Assembly: GCA_028820325.1 (NCBI GenBank)
Contig: JAPPJO010000031.1
Location: 62,001-126,000 of the forward strand
Origin: Gammaproteobacteria bacterium
GTDB lineage: Bacteria > Gemmatimonadota > Gemmatimonadetes > Longimicrobiales > Gaopeijiaceae
Length of the DNA: 64,000 nucleotides
Reading direction: 5' to 3'
The position numbers were made by a program, and so were the translations under genes. The notes under the pieces are model-generated. The model was not told the DNA's origin. It ran no database searches and saw only the letters and a program-made list of their open reading frames with translations. Below are positions 38,779 through 47,636 of the stretch, one piece after another (positions within the stretch are counted from its first letter, which is position 1; the number at the start of each line of letters is the position of its first letter).

Positions 38779-41700
38779 ATGGGTAAGTTTCGTCCGTTCG
38801 CACGGGCGCTTGCCTGCCTGGCCGGAGCCTTGGCTGTGGTCCTTGCCTCCGGCACGCCCGCCGCTGCCCAAACGGGCAATCTCGTCGGCCAGGTAGTCAA
38901 CGCCGAAACCCTCCAACCCCTCGCCGGAGTCCAGGTCTACATCCAGGGACTTGACCTGGGCACCGCCACCAACCAGAACGGGCGCTACATCCTGAGCGTC
39001 CCCGCCGGAAGCCACGAGGTCGCCTTCGAAAGCCTGGGCTTCGGCACGCAGACCGTGACCGCCACGGTCACCGCCGACCTGGCCACCGAGATCAACGTGT
39101 CGCTGCGCGAGGAGGCGCTCGCGCTCGACGAGATCGTGGTCACCGGCACCGCCGGAGGAACCCAGCGCCGCGCCATCGGCAACGTGGTGGAGACGGTGGA
39201 CGCGGCCGCCGTGCTCGAGGTCGCGCCGGTCACCAGCGTCCAGACGCTCCTGGCCCAGCGCACCCCCGGCATGATCATGCTGCCGTCGGCCGGCCAGGTC
39301 GGCACCGGCTCGCCGATCCGCATCCGCGGCACCACCAGCATGTCGCTCGGCAACGACCCCATCGTCTACATCGACGGCATCCGCATGGACTCCAACCCGC
39401 GCGGCGGACCGGGCGTGCGCGGCGGGGCCCGGGTCAGCCGCCTGAACGACCTGAGCCCCGAAGACATCGAGAGCATCGAGGTCATCAAGGGGCCCTCGGC
39501 GGCCACCCTCTACGGCACCGAGGCCTCCAACGGGGTGATCCAGATCATCACCAAGCGCGGAGCGGTGGGCGCCCCCCGGTTCGACATCAGCGTGCGCAGC
39601 GGCGCGAACTGGCTCCAGAACTCGGCGGGCCGCGCGGGCGGGGATCCGAACTCCTGCTACAATAACCCTGCATCGCTGGACGCGCTCGCGTGCGCCAACG
39701 GCCTCCAGTGGCGCAGAAACGCCAACACCGGGCAGCTCGAGGGTTTCAACCTCGTCCAACAGGAGATCGACGCGGGACGCCCGCCCATCTTCCGCACCGG
39801 CCTCCAGCAGGGCTACAACCTGGGGCTGAGGGGAGGCACCGAGGACGTGCGCTACTACACGTCGCTCTCCTGGGACGACGACGAAGGCATCGTCGGCTAC
39901 GACTTCGCCACCCGCCTCAACGGCCGGGTCAACCTGGACCTGGTGCTCTCCGAGGATGTCTCGCTGCGGACCAGCACGGGATACATGCAGAACCGGGTCC
40001 GGCTCGCCCAGAACCGGGGCGGGTTCGGCGCCGAGCCCTTCAGCGGCATCATCTGGGGATTCCCGAGCACCATCGAGACGCCGCAGCGCGGCTTCATGGT
40101 GGCGCCGCCCGAGGAGTGGTCCAAGCACGTCACACGGGCCGACAACGACCGCATCACAACGAGCCTCGAGTTCGGATACAATCCCGCGGACTGGACCACG
40201 CACCGGCTCTCCTTCGGTCTGGACCGGGGCGAGGCTGTCGACTGGGTGCTCATCCCGCGGCAGCCCGAGGGCCGCTCGCACTTCTGGGGAAGGCGCGGTC
40301 TCGGCTTGAAGGATGTTGCGCGCATCGCCAACCGCTTCACCACGCTCGACTACAGCGGATCGGCCTTCCTGGATGTGCGTCCCGGCCTCCGGCTCACCAG
40401 CTCGGTGGGCGTGCAGTACTACCAGCGCCAGACTTCCATCATCGAAGCCGAGGGATCGGAGTTCCCGGCGGTGCCTATCACGACCGTGAGCGGCGGCGCC
40501 GATCGCGACAGCGGCGAGAACTTCACCGAGAACATCACCCTGGGCGCCTACGTCCAGCAGCAGCTGGACTGGAACAACCGCGTCTTCCTGACCGCGGCCG
40601 TGCGGGGAGACGACAACAGCGCCTTCGGGGCCGACTTCGACGCGGCCGTCTACCCCAAGTTCAGCGCCACCTGGGTCGTCACCGAAGAGGACTTCTTCGA
40701 CGTGGGCTGGATCGAACAGCTGCGGCTGCGTTCGGCCTGGGGCGCCGCCGGACAGCAGCCCGGCACCTTCGACGCGGCGCGCCTCTACGTCCCGGGCGTG
40801 GGCTTCGGCGACCAGCCCGGCCTGCTCCCCGGCTCCTTCGGCAACCCGCAGCTCAAGCCGGAGCGCGGCGAGGAGCTGGAGTACGGCTTCGATCTGAGCC
40901 TGCTGGGCGGACGCCTGGAACTCATCGTCAGCCGCTACGACCGCACCATCAAGGATGCCATCGTCCAGCGCCCGGTCCCCACCTCCACGGGCTTCTCCGG
41001 GCGCCAGATCGTGAACCTGGCCGAGGTCAAGGCCTGGGGGAACGAGGTCGGCGTCGACTTCCGAGCCATCGAGGGCCCGGTGTTCAACTGGGACATCAGC
41101 GGCCAGTTCGCCACCATGAACAACGAGATCCAGGACCTCGGCGGGCTGTCCTTCGTGCCCGCGGGCGGCCAGCAGTCCCACTACGAGGGCTACTCCATCG
41201 GCGCCTTCTTCGCCAAGCGGGTGGTGTCGGCGCAGATCGACGCCGGCGGCTTCGTGACCTCGGCGATGTGCGACGGCGGAACCGGTGTCGGCGGCATAGA
41301 CTCGGGCGGCTCTCCGGTCGCCTGCGGCGGTGCGCCCGACGTGCACTGGGCCCCGTCCACGCCCACCTGGCAGGTCGGCATCACCAACAGCTTCAGCATC
41401 AACAACCTGCGCCTCTACGCGCGCATCGAAGGCAACGGAGGCCACTGGAACTTCAATTCCGAGTTGCGCGCCGCCCACAACATCGGCGTGACCGAAGCCG
41501 TCATCTGCCGCTGCATTCCCGAGGTGCAGGCCCGGCGCCAGTACGAGAACAACACCATGGGCTTCCACGAGGGCGGATTCCTGCGCCTTCGCGAGGTCGG
41601 GGCGAGCCACAGCATTCCCGGGGACCTGCTCACCCACATAGGAGCTTCCCGCGGGGTCATCAGCGTGTCCGCGCGCAACATGGCCATGCTCTGGACCAAG

Positions 41701-41871
41701 GCCCACGGATGGGGCACCTGGCGCGACGGCCGGGTGATGCCTCCGGGCGGATTCGGAGGGAGATGGTCCTGGGACGCGGAGCTGCGCAGCACCGGCAACA
41801 TCCGCGCGGATCAGCAGACCGTCATGCCGCCGTTCGCCAGCTTCACGGCGAACGTGCGCCTGAGCTTCTGA
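38779..41871 (+). CDS. SusC/RagA-type TonB-dependent outer-membrane receptor (fourth copy)
   Basis: This is a full-length receptor of 1030 residues. It has a signal peptide ending PAAAQ, a regulatory-like domain (GQVVNAETLQPLAGVQVYI), a TonB-box-like ALDEIVVTGTAGG, the plug (DPIVYIDGIRMDS, IESIEVIKGPSAATLYGTEA, GVIQIITKRG) and a barrel ending in Phe (NVRLSF). ATG 38779 follows AGAGGAG; the frame extends 40 codons upstream but without a signal peptide. It is clearly more distant from the duplicated pair at 26503/29942. The intact susD follows 13 bases on, then an amidohydrolase, giving a complete uptake and processing operon. Confidence 0.93.
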   Translation: MGKFRPFARALACLAGALAVVLASGTPAAAQTGNLVGQVVNAETLQPLAGVQVYIQGLDLGTATNQNGRYILSVPAGSHEVAFESLGFGTQTVTATVTADLATEINVSLREEALALDEIVVTGTAGGTQRRAIGNVVETVDAAAVLEVAPVTSVQTLLAQRTPGMIMLPSAGQVGTGSPIRIRGTTSMSLGNDPIVYIDGIRMDSNPRGGPGVRGGARVSRLNDLSPEDIESIEVIKGPSAATLYGTEASNGVIQIITKRGAVGAPRFDISVRSGANWLQNSAGRAGGDPNSCYNNPASLDALACANGLQWRRNANTGQLEGFNLVQQEIDAGRPPIFRTGLQQGYNLGLRGGTEDVRYYTSLSWDDDEGIVGYDFATRLNGRVNLDLVLSEDVSLRTSTGYMQNRVRLAQNRGGFGAEPFSGIIWGFPSTIETPQRGFMVAPPEEWSKHVTRADNDRITTSLEFGYNPADWTTHRLSFGLDRGEAVDWVLIPRQPEGRSHFWGRRGLGLKDVARIANRFTTLDYSGSAFLDVRPGLRLTSSVGVQYYQRQTSIIEAEGSEFPAVPITTVSGGADRDSGENFTENITLGAYVQQQLDWNNRVFLTAAVRGDDNSAFGADFDAAVYPKFSATWVVTEEDFFDVGWIEQLRLRSAWGAAGQQPGTFDAARLYVPGVGFGDQPGLLPGSFGNPQLKPERGEELEYGFDLSLLGGRLELIVSRYDRTIKDAIVQRPVPTSTGFSGRQIVNLAEVKAWGNEVGVDFRAIEGPVFNWDISGQFATMNNEIQDLGGLSFVPAGGQQSHYEGYSIGAFFAKRVVSAQIDAGGFVTSAMCDGGTGVGGIDSGGSPVACGGAPDVHWAPSTPTWQVGITNSFSINNLRLYARIEGNGGHWNFNSELRAAHNIGVTEAVICRCIPEVQARRQYENNTMGFHEGGFLRLREVGASHSIPGDLLTHIGASRGVISVSARNMAMLWTKAHGWGTWRDGRVMPPGGFGGRWSWDAELRSTGNIRADQQTVMPPFASFTANVRLSF

Positions 41872-41884
41872 GGGAGGTGGCACG

Positions 41885-43222
41885 ATGATCGACCTTCGAA
41901 GCAGCGAATCCAGTCCGCACGGGCACGAGGTGACGACAATGAGACGGTACAGCGAATACATCGGACGCCGGCGCCGGGCTCGCCGGCAGGGAAGGGGTTC
42001 CCGGGCGATGGCGATCCTGAGCGGCATTCTGCTCGCGGGAACGGTGGCCTGTGAATCCCTTCTGGAGGTGGAGATCCCCGGGCAGGTCGAGGACGCAGCG
42101 CTCGACGATCCGGCGCTGGCCGGCACCATGGTGATCAGCGCGCTGGGCGAGTTCGAGTGCGCCCTCAACACCCTGGTTCCCACCAACGCGTTTCTCACGG
42201 GCGAGTTCATCGCCTCCAACTTCTTCCTGAGTTCCAACGTCTGGGGCTGGCGCGGGGAGACCGAAATCCGGGCCACCTCGGGCGCCTGCTCGACCTCCCG
42301 GGCGGCTACCAACTACGGCTACTACACGCCCTTCCAGCGGGCCCGCTTCCTGGCCGAGGACGCCGTGCGCCGCATCACCGAGTTCAGCGACGCGGACGTT
42401 CCCGACAAGTCCAACGTGCTGGGCACCCTGAACGCGTACGCGGGCTACAGCCTGGTGCACCTGGGCGAGAACTACTGCGAGATGGCGCTCGACAACGGGC
42501 CGCTCATGCAGCCTCGCGAGGTCCTGGCGCTCGCCGCGGAGCGCTTCACCACCGCGATGAGCCAGGCCTCGGATCCATCCATCGTCAACATGGCGCGGGT
42601 GGGACGGGCGCGCGCGAACCTCGACCTGGGGAATCTGTCGGAAGCCGCAGCGGACGCGGAGCAGGTGCCCGAGGGGTTTGTGCGCAACGCCGAATACTCG
42701 ACCGCCCAGATCCGGCGCGAGAACTCGACCTACAACCGCACCGAGACCGACTACCTGTCGGTGGGCTTCGCCTGGCGTGACCTGGAGGTCGCCGGCATGC
42801 CGGATCCGCGCGTGCCGGTGGTGAACACCGGGCGCAAGGGCCAGGACGGCGAGACCGACCAGTGGGACCAGCTCAAGTACACGTCGCGCGACGATCCAAT
42901 TCCCATCGCGTCATGGCGCGAGGCCCAATTCATCATCGCCGAGGCACGCATGGGACAGGCCGCCCTCGACGCGCTGAACCGGGTGCGCGACGTGTACGGG
43001 ATTCCCCACATCCAGATGAGTGAGGTCGACGACATGCTGGCGACCATCCTGGAGGAGCGGAAGCGCACCTTCTTCCTGGAGGGCCACTGGCACAGCGACA
43101 TGATCCGCCACAACATCCAGTTCCCGCAGGGAGTGAACCACAAGGGCAACAGCTTCCAGCCCTACAGTTGCATGCCGCTGCCCGACATCGAGGTGAACAA
43201 CAACGTCAACCTTTCGGGCTAG
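41885..43222 (+). CDS. SusD/RagB-family substrate-binding lipoprotein
   Basis: This is the partner of the SusC at 38779. It has lipobox LAGTVAC followed by CESLLEVEIPGQVEDAALDDP, helical repeats (RARFLAEDAVRRITEF), MPDPRVPVVNTGRKGQDG, and the SusD-type C-terminal EERKRTFFLEGHWHSDMIRHN. From ATG 41885 (GGAGGTGG upstream) the product is 445 residues with an unusually long basic pre-region before the signal; ATG 41939 or 42008 would give a more typical signal peptide. Both it and its susC are intact, in contrast to the other SusCD pairs in the window. Confidence 0.9.
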   Translation: MIDLRSSESSPHGHEVTTMRRYSEYIGRRRRARRQGRGSRAMAILSGILLAGTVACESLLEVEIPGQVEDAALDDPALAGTMVISALGEFECALNTLVPTNAFLTGEFIASNFFLSSNVWGWRGETEIRATSGACSTSRAATNYGYYTPFQRARFLAEDAVRRITEFSDADVPDKSNVLGTLNAYAGYSLVHLGENYCEMALDNGPLMQPREVLALAAERFTTAMSQASDPSIVNMARVGRARANLDLGNLSEAAADAEQVPEGFVRNAEYSTAQIRRENSTYNRTETDYLSVGFAWRDLEVAGMPDPRVPVVNTGRKGQDGETDQWDQLKYTSRDDPIPIASWREAQFIIAEARMGQAALDALNRVRDVYGIPHIQMSEVDDMLATILEERKRTFFLEGHWHSDMIRHNIQFPQGVNHKGNSFQPYSCMPLPDIEVNNNVNLSG

Positions 43223-43251
43223 ACCCGAAACAGTCTTCAGGAGTACGCACC

Positions 43252-44736
43252 ATGATCGGGTTCAGGGCATACGGAATCGCCGCGGGACATGCGGCGCTGG
43301 GTTGCGCCTTCCTCGCGCTCGTCGCCGCGGCATGTTCGCCGGCGGAGGAGGGGGAGCCCGCCGCATCGGACGTGACGGTCGTCTGGGGCGGCGGCCTGTT
43401 CGACGGGACCGGGGACGCCGTGGTTCCCAACCCGGGGATCGTGATGGCGGAGGGGCGCTTCCATGCGGTGGACGCCGTGGCTGCATCGGAGGCGGTCGCG
43501 GCCGGGGCGACGGTGGTGGAGGTCGGGGAAGGGGAGGTGATCCTTCCCGGCATGCTCGACCTGCACGCCCACTTCCACCTCGACCTGCTGGGGGAGGGCC
43601 GCGTCGACGAGACCACCGTCTATCCCGCGCTCTTCCTGGCCAACGGGGTGACCAGCACCTTCCCGAACGGGGAAGCCAGCCCGGACAAGATGCGGGCCCT
43701 GCAGGAGCGCCTGCAGTCGGGCGAGCAGGTGGGCGCGCGGCTGCTCCGGTCCGGGCCCTACTTCGGCTCGTCGCGGGTGGGGTGGGATCCCTTTTTCACG
43801 GCCGAGGAGGTCCACCGCCAGGTGGACGCGCTGGTCGAGGAGGGGGTGACGGGCTTCAAGGCCAAGACCATTCGGGCCCCGCAGCTGGAGGCGTTGATCG
43901 AGCGGGCCCACTACCACGGCCTCAGCGTGACCGGCCACCTGGGCTCGGGCTTCGGGGGCTCGGTCAACCCGCGCGACGCCATCCGCATGGGGATCGACCG
44001 CATCGAGCACTTCATGGGCGGGGATGCGATGCCGGCGGTGCGTTCCGCCTACGCCTCGTTCGAGGAGATGACTCCGGACATGCCCGAGTTCGAGCGCATC
44101 GTCCAGCTCTACCTCGACGAGGGCGTCAACTACAACGCGACCATGAGCGCGTACGGATACTCGGGAGGCCGCGACCCCGACATCTTCGAGAACTTCGCGG
44201 ACGAGATGAGCTACCTGACCCCATACGCCCGCGAACTCGTCGAGGAGCGCCTCGCCGCGGAGCCCCGCCAGGTGAGCGAGCAGTTCGAGCGCATCTACAA
44301 CGTCAAGCAGCAGCTCGTCCAGCGCTTCTACGACATGGGGGGCGGGCACCTGATCACGATGGGAACCGACCACCCGTCCACGGGCGAGTTCTTCTCGCCC
44401 TTCTCGGTGCACCGGGAGCTGGCGCTGTTCGTGAAGTCGGGCATCCCCGAGGCCGCCGTGCTCCGGTTCGCCACCAGGAACGCGGCCGAGGCTCTTCGGG
44501 TGGACGGTGACCTGGGCACCATCGAAGCCGGCAAGATCGCCGACCTGGTCATCCTCGGAGCGAATCCGCTGGACGACATCCGCAACACCCGCGACGTGCG
44601 CATGGTGTTCAAGGACGGGGTGGCGTACGACCCGGCCGAGCTGCTCGAGTCCTCGAAGGGCAGGATCGGTCCCCAGGGGCCGGAGGACCTGCCGGACTTC
44701 GCCGCCGTCGACGTGCCGCCGCCGGGAGGGGAGTGA
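43252..44736 (+). CDS. Amidohydrolase-family lipoprotein
   Basis: This is a metal-dependent hydrolase exported as a lipoprotein (signal ending VAAAC). Family motifs are present: HAHFHLD, the Lys region GFKAKTIRAPQ, VTGHLGSG, IDRIEHFMGG, MGTDHPSTGE, and the closing GTIEAGKIADLVILGANPLDD. Length is 494 residues from ATG 43252 (CAGGAGTACGCACC upstream). It begins 29 bases after susD, so it likely acts in the periplasm or at the surface on what the SusCD pair brings in, such as an imide, lactam or small peptide. That substrate idea is inference. A hairpin terminator follows. Confidence 0.88.
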   Translation: MIGFRAYGIAAGHAALGCAFLALVAAACSPAEEGEPAASDVTVVWGGGLFDGTGDAVVPNPGIVMAEGRFHAVDAVAASEAVAAGATVVEVGEGEVILPGMLDLHAHFHLDLLGEGRVDETTVYPALFLANGVTSTFPNGEASPDKMRALQERLQSGEQVGARLLRSGPYFGSSRVGWDPFFTAEEVHRQVDALVEEGVTGFKAKTIRAPQLEALIERAHYHGLSVTGHLGSGFGGSVNPRDAIRMGIDRIEHFMGGDAMPAVRSAYASFEEMTPDMPEFERIVQLYLDEGVNYNATMSAYGYSGGRDPDIFENFADEMSYLTPYARELVEERLAAEPRQVSEQFERIYNVKQQLVQRFYDMGGGHLITMGTDHPSTGEFFSPFSVHRELALFVKSGIPEAAVLRFATRNAAEALRVDGDLGTIEAGKIADLVILGANPLDDIRNTRDVRMVFKDGVAYDPAELLESSKGRIGPQGPEDLPDFAAVDVPPPGGE

Positions 44737-44769
44737 GGGGAGGTCGACCGGACCGGGCGAACAGACACG

Positions 44770-44812
44770 GACCCACTACCGGTAGTAGGCTACCCCCTGC
44801 CGGTAGTGGGTC
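44770..44812. terminator. Bidirectional terminator between convergent genes
   Basis: GACCCACTACCGG and CCGGTAGTGGGTC form a perfect 13-bp stem with a 17-base loop. A TGTTGTTGG tail follows on the plus side. It lies between the amidohydrolase gene and the convergent DUF3500 gene, and serves both. Confidence 0.8.
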
Positions 44813-44901
44813 TGTTGTTGGCTGCCGGGTCTCGGCTGGCGGCGAAGCCTGTGCCCGCCGCGCGGTAGTTTCCTCGTGCGCAGCCGAGGTCCCGTTCCGG
44901 T

Positions 44902-45978
44902 TTAACGGTGCGGGTGATCGTGCGGCGCCTCGTTGTGGTGCGGTGCCTGCTCGTAGTGCGCCCGCAGCACGTCCCCGCCGAAGTCGTCCCGCAGATCGCG
45001 CCATACCGAGTGCACGTGGTTGGCGTTGCCCTGGGTGTTGTCGTACTCGATGAGGAATTCGGGCGAATGGACGCGGTAGTAGTGGCCCTCGCCCGCCTCG
45101 GTGGCGCCCGCCCAGGCAAAGTAGAGCTCGTCGTCGGAGCCGGCGGCGATGCGCTCCATCCAGCGGCTCGCGGACTCGTCGTCCATGTTGTGCACGTACT
45201 CGCCGATGATCCGGTCGAGTTGCGCGCGCTGGGCGGCGTTGAGCGCTGAGGCCCGGATCCCGTCGTACGCCAGATCCACGGTGCGCTCGGCCCCCGTGAT
45301 GATGTCGTCGTAGGCTTCGCTGGCGATGACCGCCGACCCGCGCTGGCTCGAGGAGAGCATCATGACGAGCCCGCGCGCGAGATCCTCCTCGTTGCCGAGC
45401 ACGCGCAGCCCCGCCTTGGGGCCGGACGATACGGTGTGCGGGTTGCTTCCCATGAAGGCAGGGCCCATGACCAGCATTTCATCCCCCAGGGAGGAGAAGC
45501 TCATCGAGAGATGATGTCCCTCGAAGCGCCAGGCCCAGGGCTCGTCGGCCGAGGGGGACCCGTAGATGGTGAAGTAGTAGTCCTCAGGATCGCGGAACTC
45601 CTCGCGTTCCTCGATGACGCCGAGAACGCGTTCGAGCTCGATGATGCTGTTGGCCTTGAGATAGCCCTGGGTGCTCAGCGCCGACTGGAGCAACTGATGC
45701 GCGGCGGTCCGCTGCGCGAGCGTCATCGCCTTCAGCGGGAGCCCGTTACGCTCTCTCGGGACGAAGTGCCAGTTGAACTGTTCCGCGTCGCCGAGGGGGT
45801 ACATGGCCCGGTCGCGGCCCTCGGCGTCCAGGGTGGCGACGAAGCTGGTAGCCGCGGTCGCGACTTCGTCGGTGGTGCTGGATACCCCGGCGAGCACGAC
45901 GCCGCCCAGCGCCGAGGTCGCGGCCAGGATCAGGACCGGAAGCGCGATCGCGCGCCAGGACAGGTTCAGATTCTTCAT
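44902..45978 (-). CDS. DUF3500-family secreted protein
   Basis: This is a secreted protein (signal peptide to ~VVLAG) of 358 residues resembling DUF3500, a family of unknown function. Recognisable stretches are FNWHFVPRERNGLPLKAMTL, QRTAAHQLLQSALS, YYFTIYGSPS, WAWRFEGHHLSMSF, and the HVHSVWRDLRDDFGGDVLRAHY end. Several conserved His and Glu residues suggest a metal site. The last residues are His-rich (HHNEAPHDHPHR), which could bind metal. ATG 45978 has GAGAGGAG upstream; the open frame extends much further but outside the real gene. Confidence 0.82.
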   Translation of the reverse strand: MKNLNLSWRAIALPVLILAATSALGGVVLAGVSSTTDEVATAATSFVATLDAEGRDRAMYPLGDAEQFNWHFVPRERNGLPLKAMTLAQRTAAHQLLQSALSTQGYLKANSIIELERVLGVIEEREEFRDPEDYYFTIYGSPSADEPWAWRFEGHHLSMSFSSLGDEMLVMGPAFMGSNPHTVSSGPKAGLRVLGNEEDLARGLVMMLSSSQRGSAVIASEAYDDIITGAERTVDLAYDGIRASALNAAQRAQLDRIIGEYVHNMDDESASRWMERIAAGSDDELYFAWAGATEAGEGHYYRVHSPEFLIEYDNTQGNANHVHSVWRDLRDDFGGDVLRAHYEQAPHHNEAPHDHPHR

Positions 45979-46101
45979 GATGAGGCTCCTCTCTCGGGGA
46001 CTGCGGGTCCGGATTATGCCTGTCAACTTGCCCGGAGTTTCCGAGGTCCCGCAAGTACGGGACTTCTTGACCATCCCCATCGGACCGGCTGACTTTACGC
46101 C

Positions 46102-46950
46102 ATGATCGTTCCACGCCGCCGTATCACGCGACTCAGGGTCACCCGCCTGCGCGACCGGGACCGCACTATGCGCCAGGATGTCGTGGCAGTCGAGGAACCC
46201 CTCGAGATCCGGGTGCGGTTCGCCGAGGGGGATGAGTGGCAGACGCGCAGCGTGTCGGTCACCATGCGCACGCCCGGCGACGACTTCGAGCTCGCGGCCG
46301 GATTCCTCTTCGCCGAAGGGCTGGTGTCTGACCGGCGCGACGTTCATGAGATTTCCTACTGCACGGGTGACGAGCAGCAGGAGTACAACCTGCTCGAAGT
46401 GCGCCTGGCGCCCGACGCGTCGTTCGACGCCGGCCTCCTGAACCGCAACTTCTACATGACCTCCAGTTGCGGGGTGTGCGGCAAGGCGTCGCTCGAGGCC
46501 ATCGAAGTGCAGGGGTGCGCGCCGGTCGCGGACGGCACGCTGTCGGTGCGGGCGGATGTGCTCAAGGGCCTGCCGGATTCCCTGCGCGCGGCGCAGCCTG
46601 TGTTCGAGAAGACGGGAGGCATCCACGCGTCCGGGCTGTTTGACCGCGACGGCGCACTGCTCGCGTTGCGCGAGGACGTGGGTCGGCACAACGCGCTGGA
46701 CAAGCTGATCGGGCGGGAATTCCTGGCCGGCCGGCTCCCCCTGGCCGACCGCATCGTGCTGGTCAGCGGCCGGACCTCGTTCGAACTCATGCAGAAGGCC
46801 ACCATGGCCGGAGTGCCGGTGGTGGCGGCGGTGGGCGCGCCCTCCTCGCTCGCGGTGGAGCTGGCACGGCGCTTCAACGTCACCCTGGTGGGCTTCACGC
46901 GCGCGACCGGCTTCAACGTGTACGCGGGGCGCGCCCGGGTGCGCACCTGA
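46102..46950 (+). CDS. fdhD: Formate dehydrogenase accessory sulfurtransferase FdhD
   Basis: FdhD passes sulfur from IscS to the molybdenum cofactor of formate dehydrogenase. The key motif SCGVCGKASLEA with the catalytic Cys pair is present, with TPGDDFELAAGFLFAEGLV, GGIHASGLF, EDVGRHNALDKLIG and VSGRTSFELMQKA. Length is 282 residues. The formate dehydrogenase itself is not in the window. mobA follows closely. Confidence 0.95.
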   Translation: MIVPRRRITRLRVTRLRDRDRTMRQDVVAVEEPLEIRVRFAEGDEWQTRSVSVTMRTPGDDFELAAGFLFAEGLVSDRRDVHEISYCTGDEQQEYNLLEVRLAPDASFDAGLLNRNFYMTSSCGVCGKASLEAIEVQGCAPVADGTLSVRADVLKGLPDSLRAAQPVFEKTGGIHASGLFDRDGALLALREDVGRHNALDKLIGREFLAGRLPLADRIVLVSGRTSFELMQKATMAGVPVVAAVGAPSSLAVELARRFNVTLVGFTRATGFNVYAGRARVRT

Positions 46951-46985
46951 GCGGGCTGGACCGGCCCCGCCCCCGGCTCTTCGGG

Positions 46986-47600
46986 GTGGTGCTGGCGGGG
47001 GGGCAAAGCCGCCGCTACGGCAGCCCCAAGGCGCGGGTGCGGCTGGCCGGGCTGACGTTGCTGGAGCGAGCCCTGGCCATCCTGCACGCCGCCGGTCTGG
47101 AAACGGGAGTGATCGCCAACCGGGTGGATGATCTGCCGGCCGCCGCTCTCTCCGCGGCAGCGCCCGTCCGCCCCGACCTCACACCCGGCGCCGGCCCGCT
47201 CGGCGGGCTGCACGCGGCCCTTGCGTGGGCGCGGGAGCGGGGGGACGCGGGAGTCTTCCTGCTCGGGTGCGACCTGCCCCTGGTGCCGCCCGCCCTGGTG
47301 GCGCGCCTTGCCACCGCCTTCGACGCCGCGCGCCCGACCGTGCCGGCCAGCCCCGGCCCGCTCGGCATCGAGCCGCTGTGCGCCTGCTATCCCGCCAGCC
47401 TGGTGGCGGCCGCGGAGGAATGGCTGGCGGCAGGCCGGTTCGGCATGGGGGAGTTCGTGCACGCGCACGACCCGGTCGTGGTGGCCCGCGACGAACTCGC
47501 ATCCGTCGCGGGCGCGGAAAACGCCTTCCTCAACGTGAACACCCCCGTCGACCGCGACCGCGCGGCCGACCTTCTGAGCCTGCAAGCCGGACCGGACTGA
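46986..47600 (+). CDS. mobA: Molybdenum cofactor guanylyltransferase MobA
   Basis: MobA attaches GMP to molybdopterin to give the guanine dinucleotide form of the cofactor. The nucleotide-binding start VLAGGQSRRYG is present with the Lys of SPKARV, GPLGGLHAAL, LLGCDLPLVPP and the C-terminal FLNVNTP. Length from GTG 46986 is 204 residues. This start removes part of the first beta strand, since the frame reads FGV just before it. A CTG at 46947 or 46956, next to the fdhD stop, may be the true start. The pair fdhD-mobA supports maturation of a molybdo-enzyme encoded elsewhere. Confidence 0.92.
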   Translation: MVLAGGQSRRYGSPKARVRLAGLTLLERALAILHAAGLETGVIANRVDDLPAAALSAAAPVRPDLTPGAGPLGGLHAALAWARERGDAGVFLLGCDLPLVPPALVARLATAFDAARPTVPASPGPLGIEPLCACYPASLVAAAEEWLAAGRFGMGEFVHAHDPVVVARDELASVAGAENAFLNVNTPVDRDRAADLLSLQAGPD

Positions 47601-47636
47601 CCTCGCCGATGCCATCGTCGGCGCCGGGCCCTCCGC

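Noticed and set aside
38491..42312. Very long minus-strand frame running from the cyclophilin gene across susC and into susD
   Set aside because: Only the last ~235 codons (cyclophilin) look like protein; the rest mirrors susC and susD.
46102..47600. Formate dehydrogenase or selenocysteine genes beside fdhD-mobA
   Set aside because: No large molybdo-enzyme, selB or selC is present in the window.
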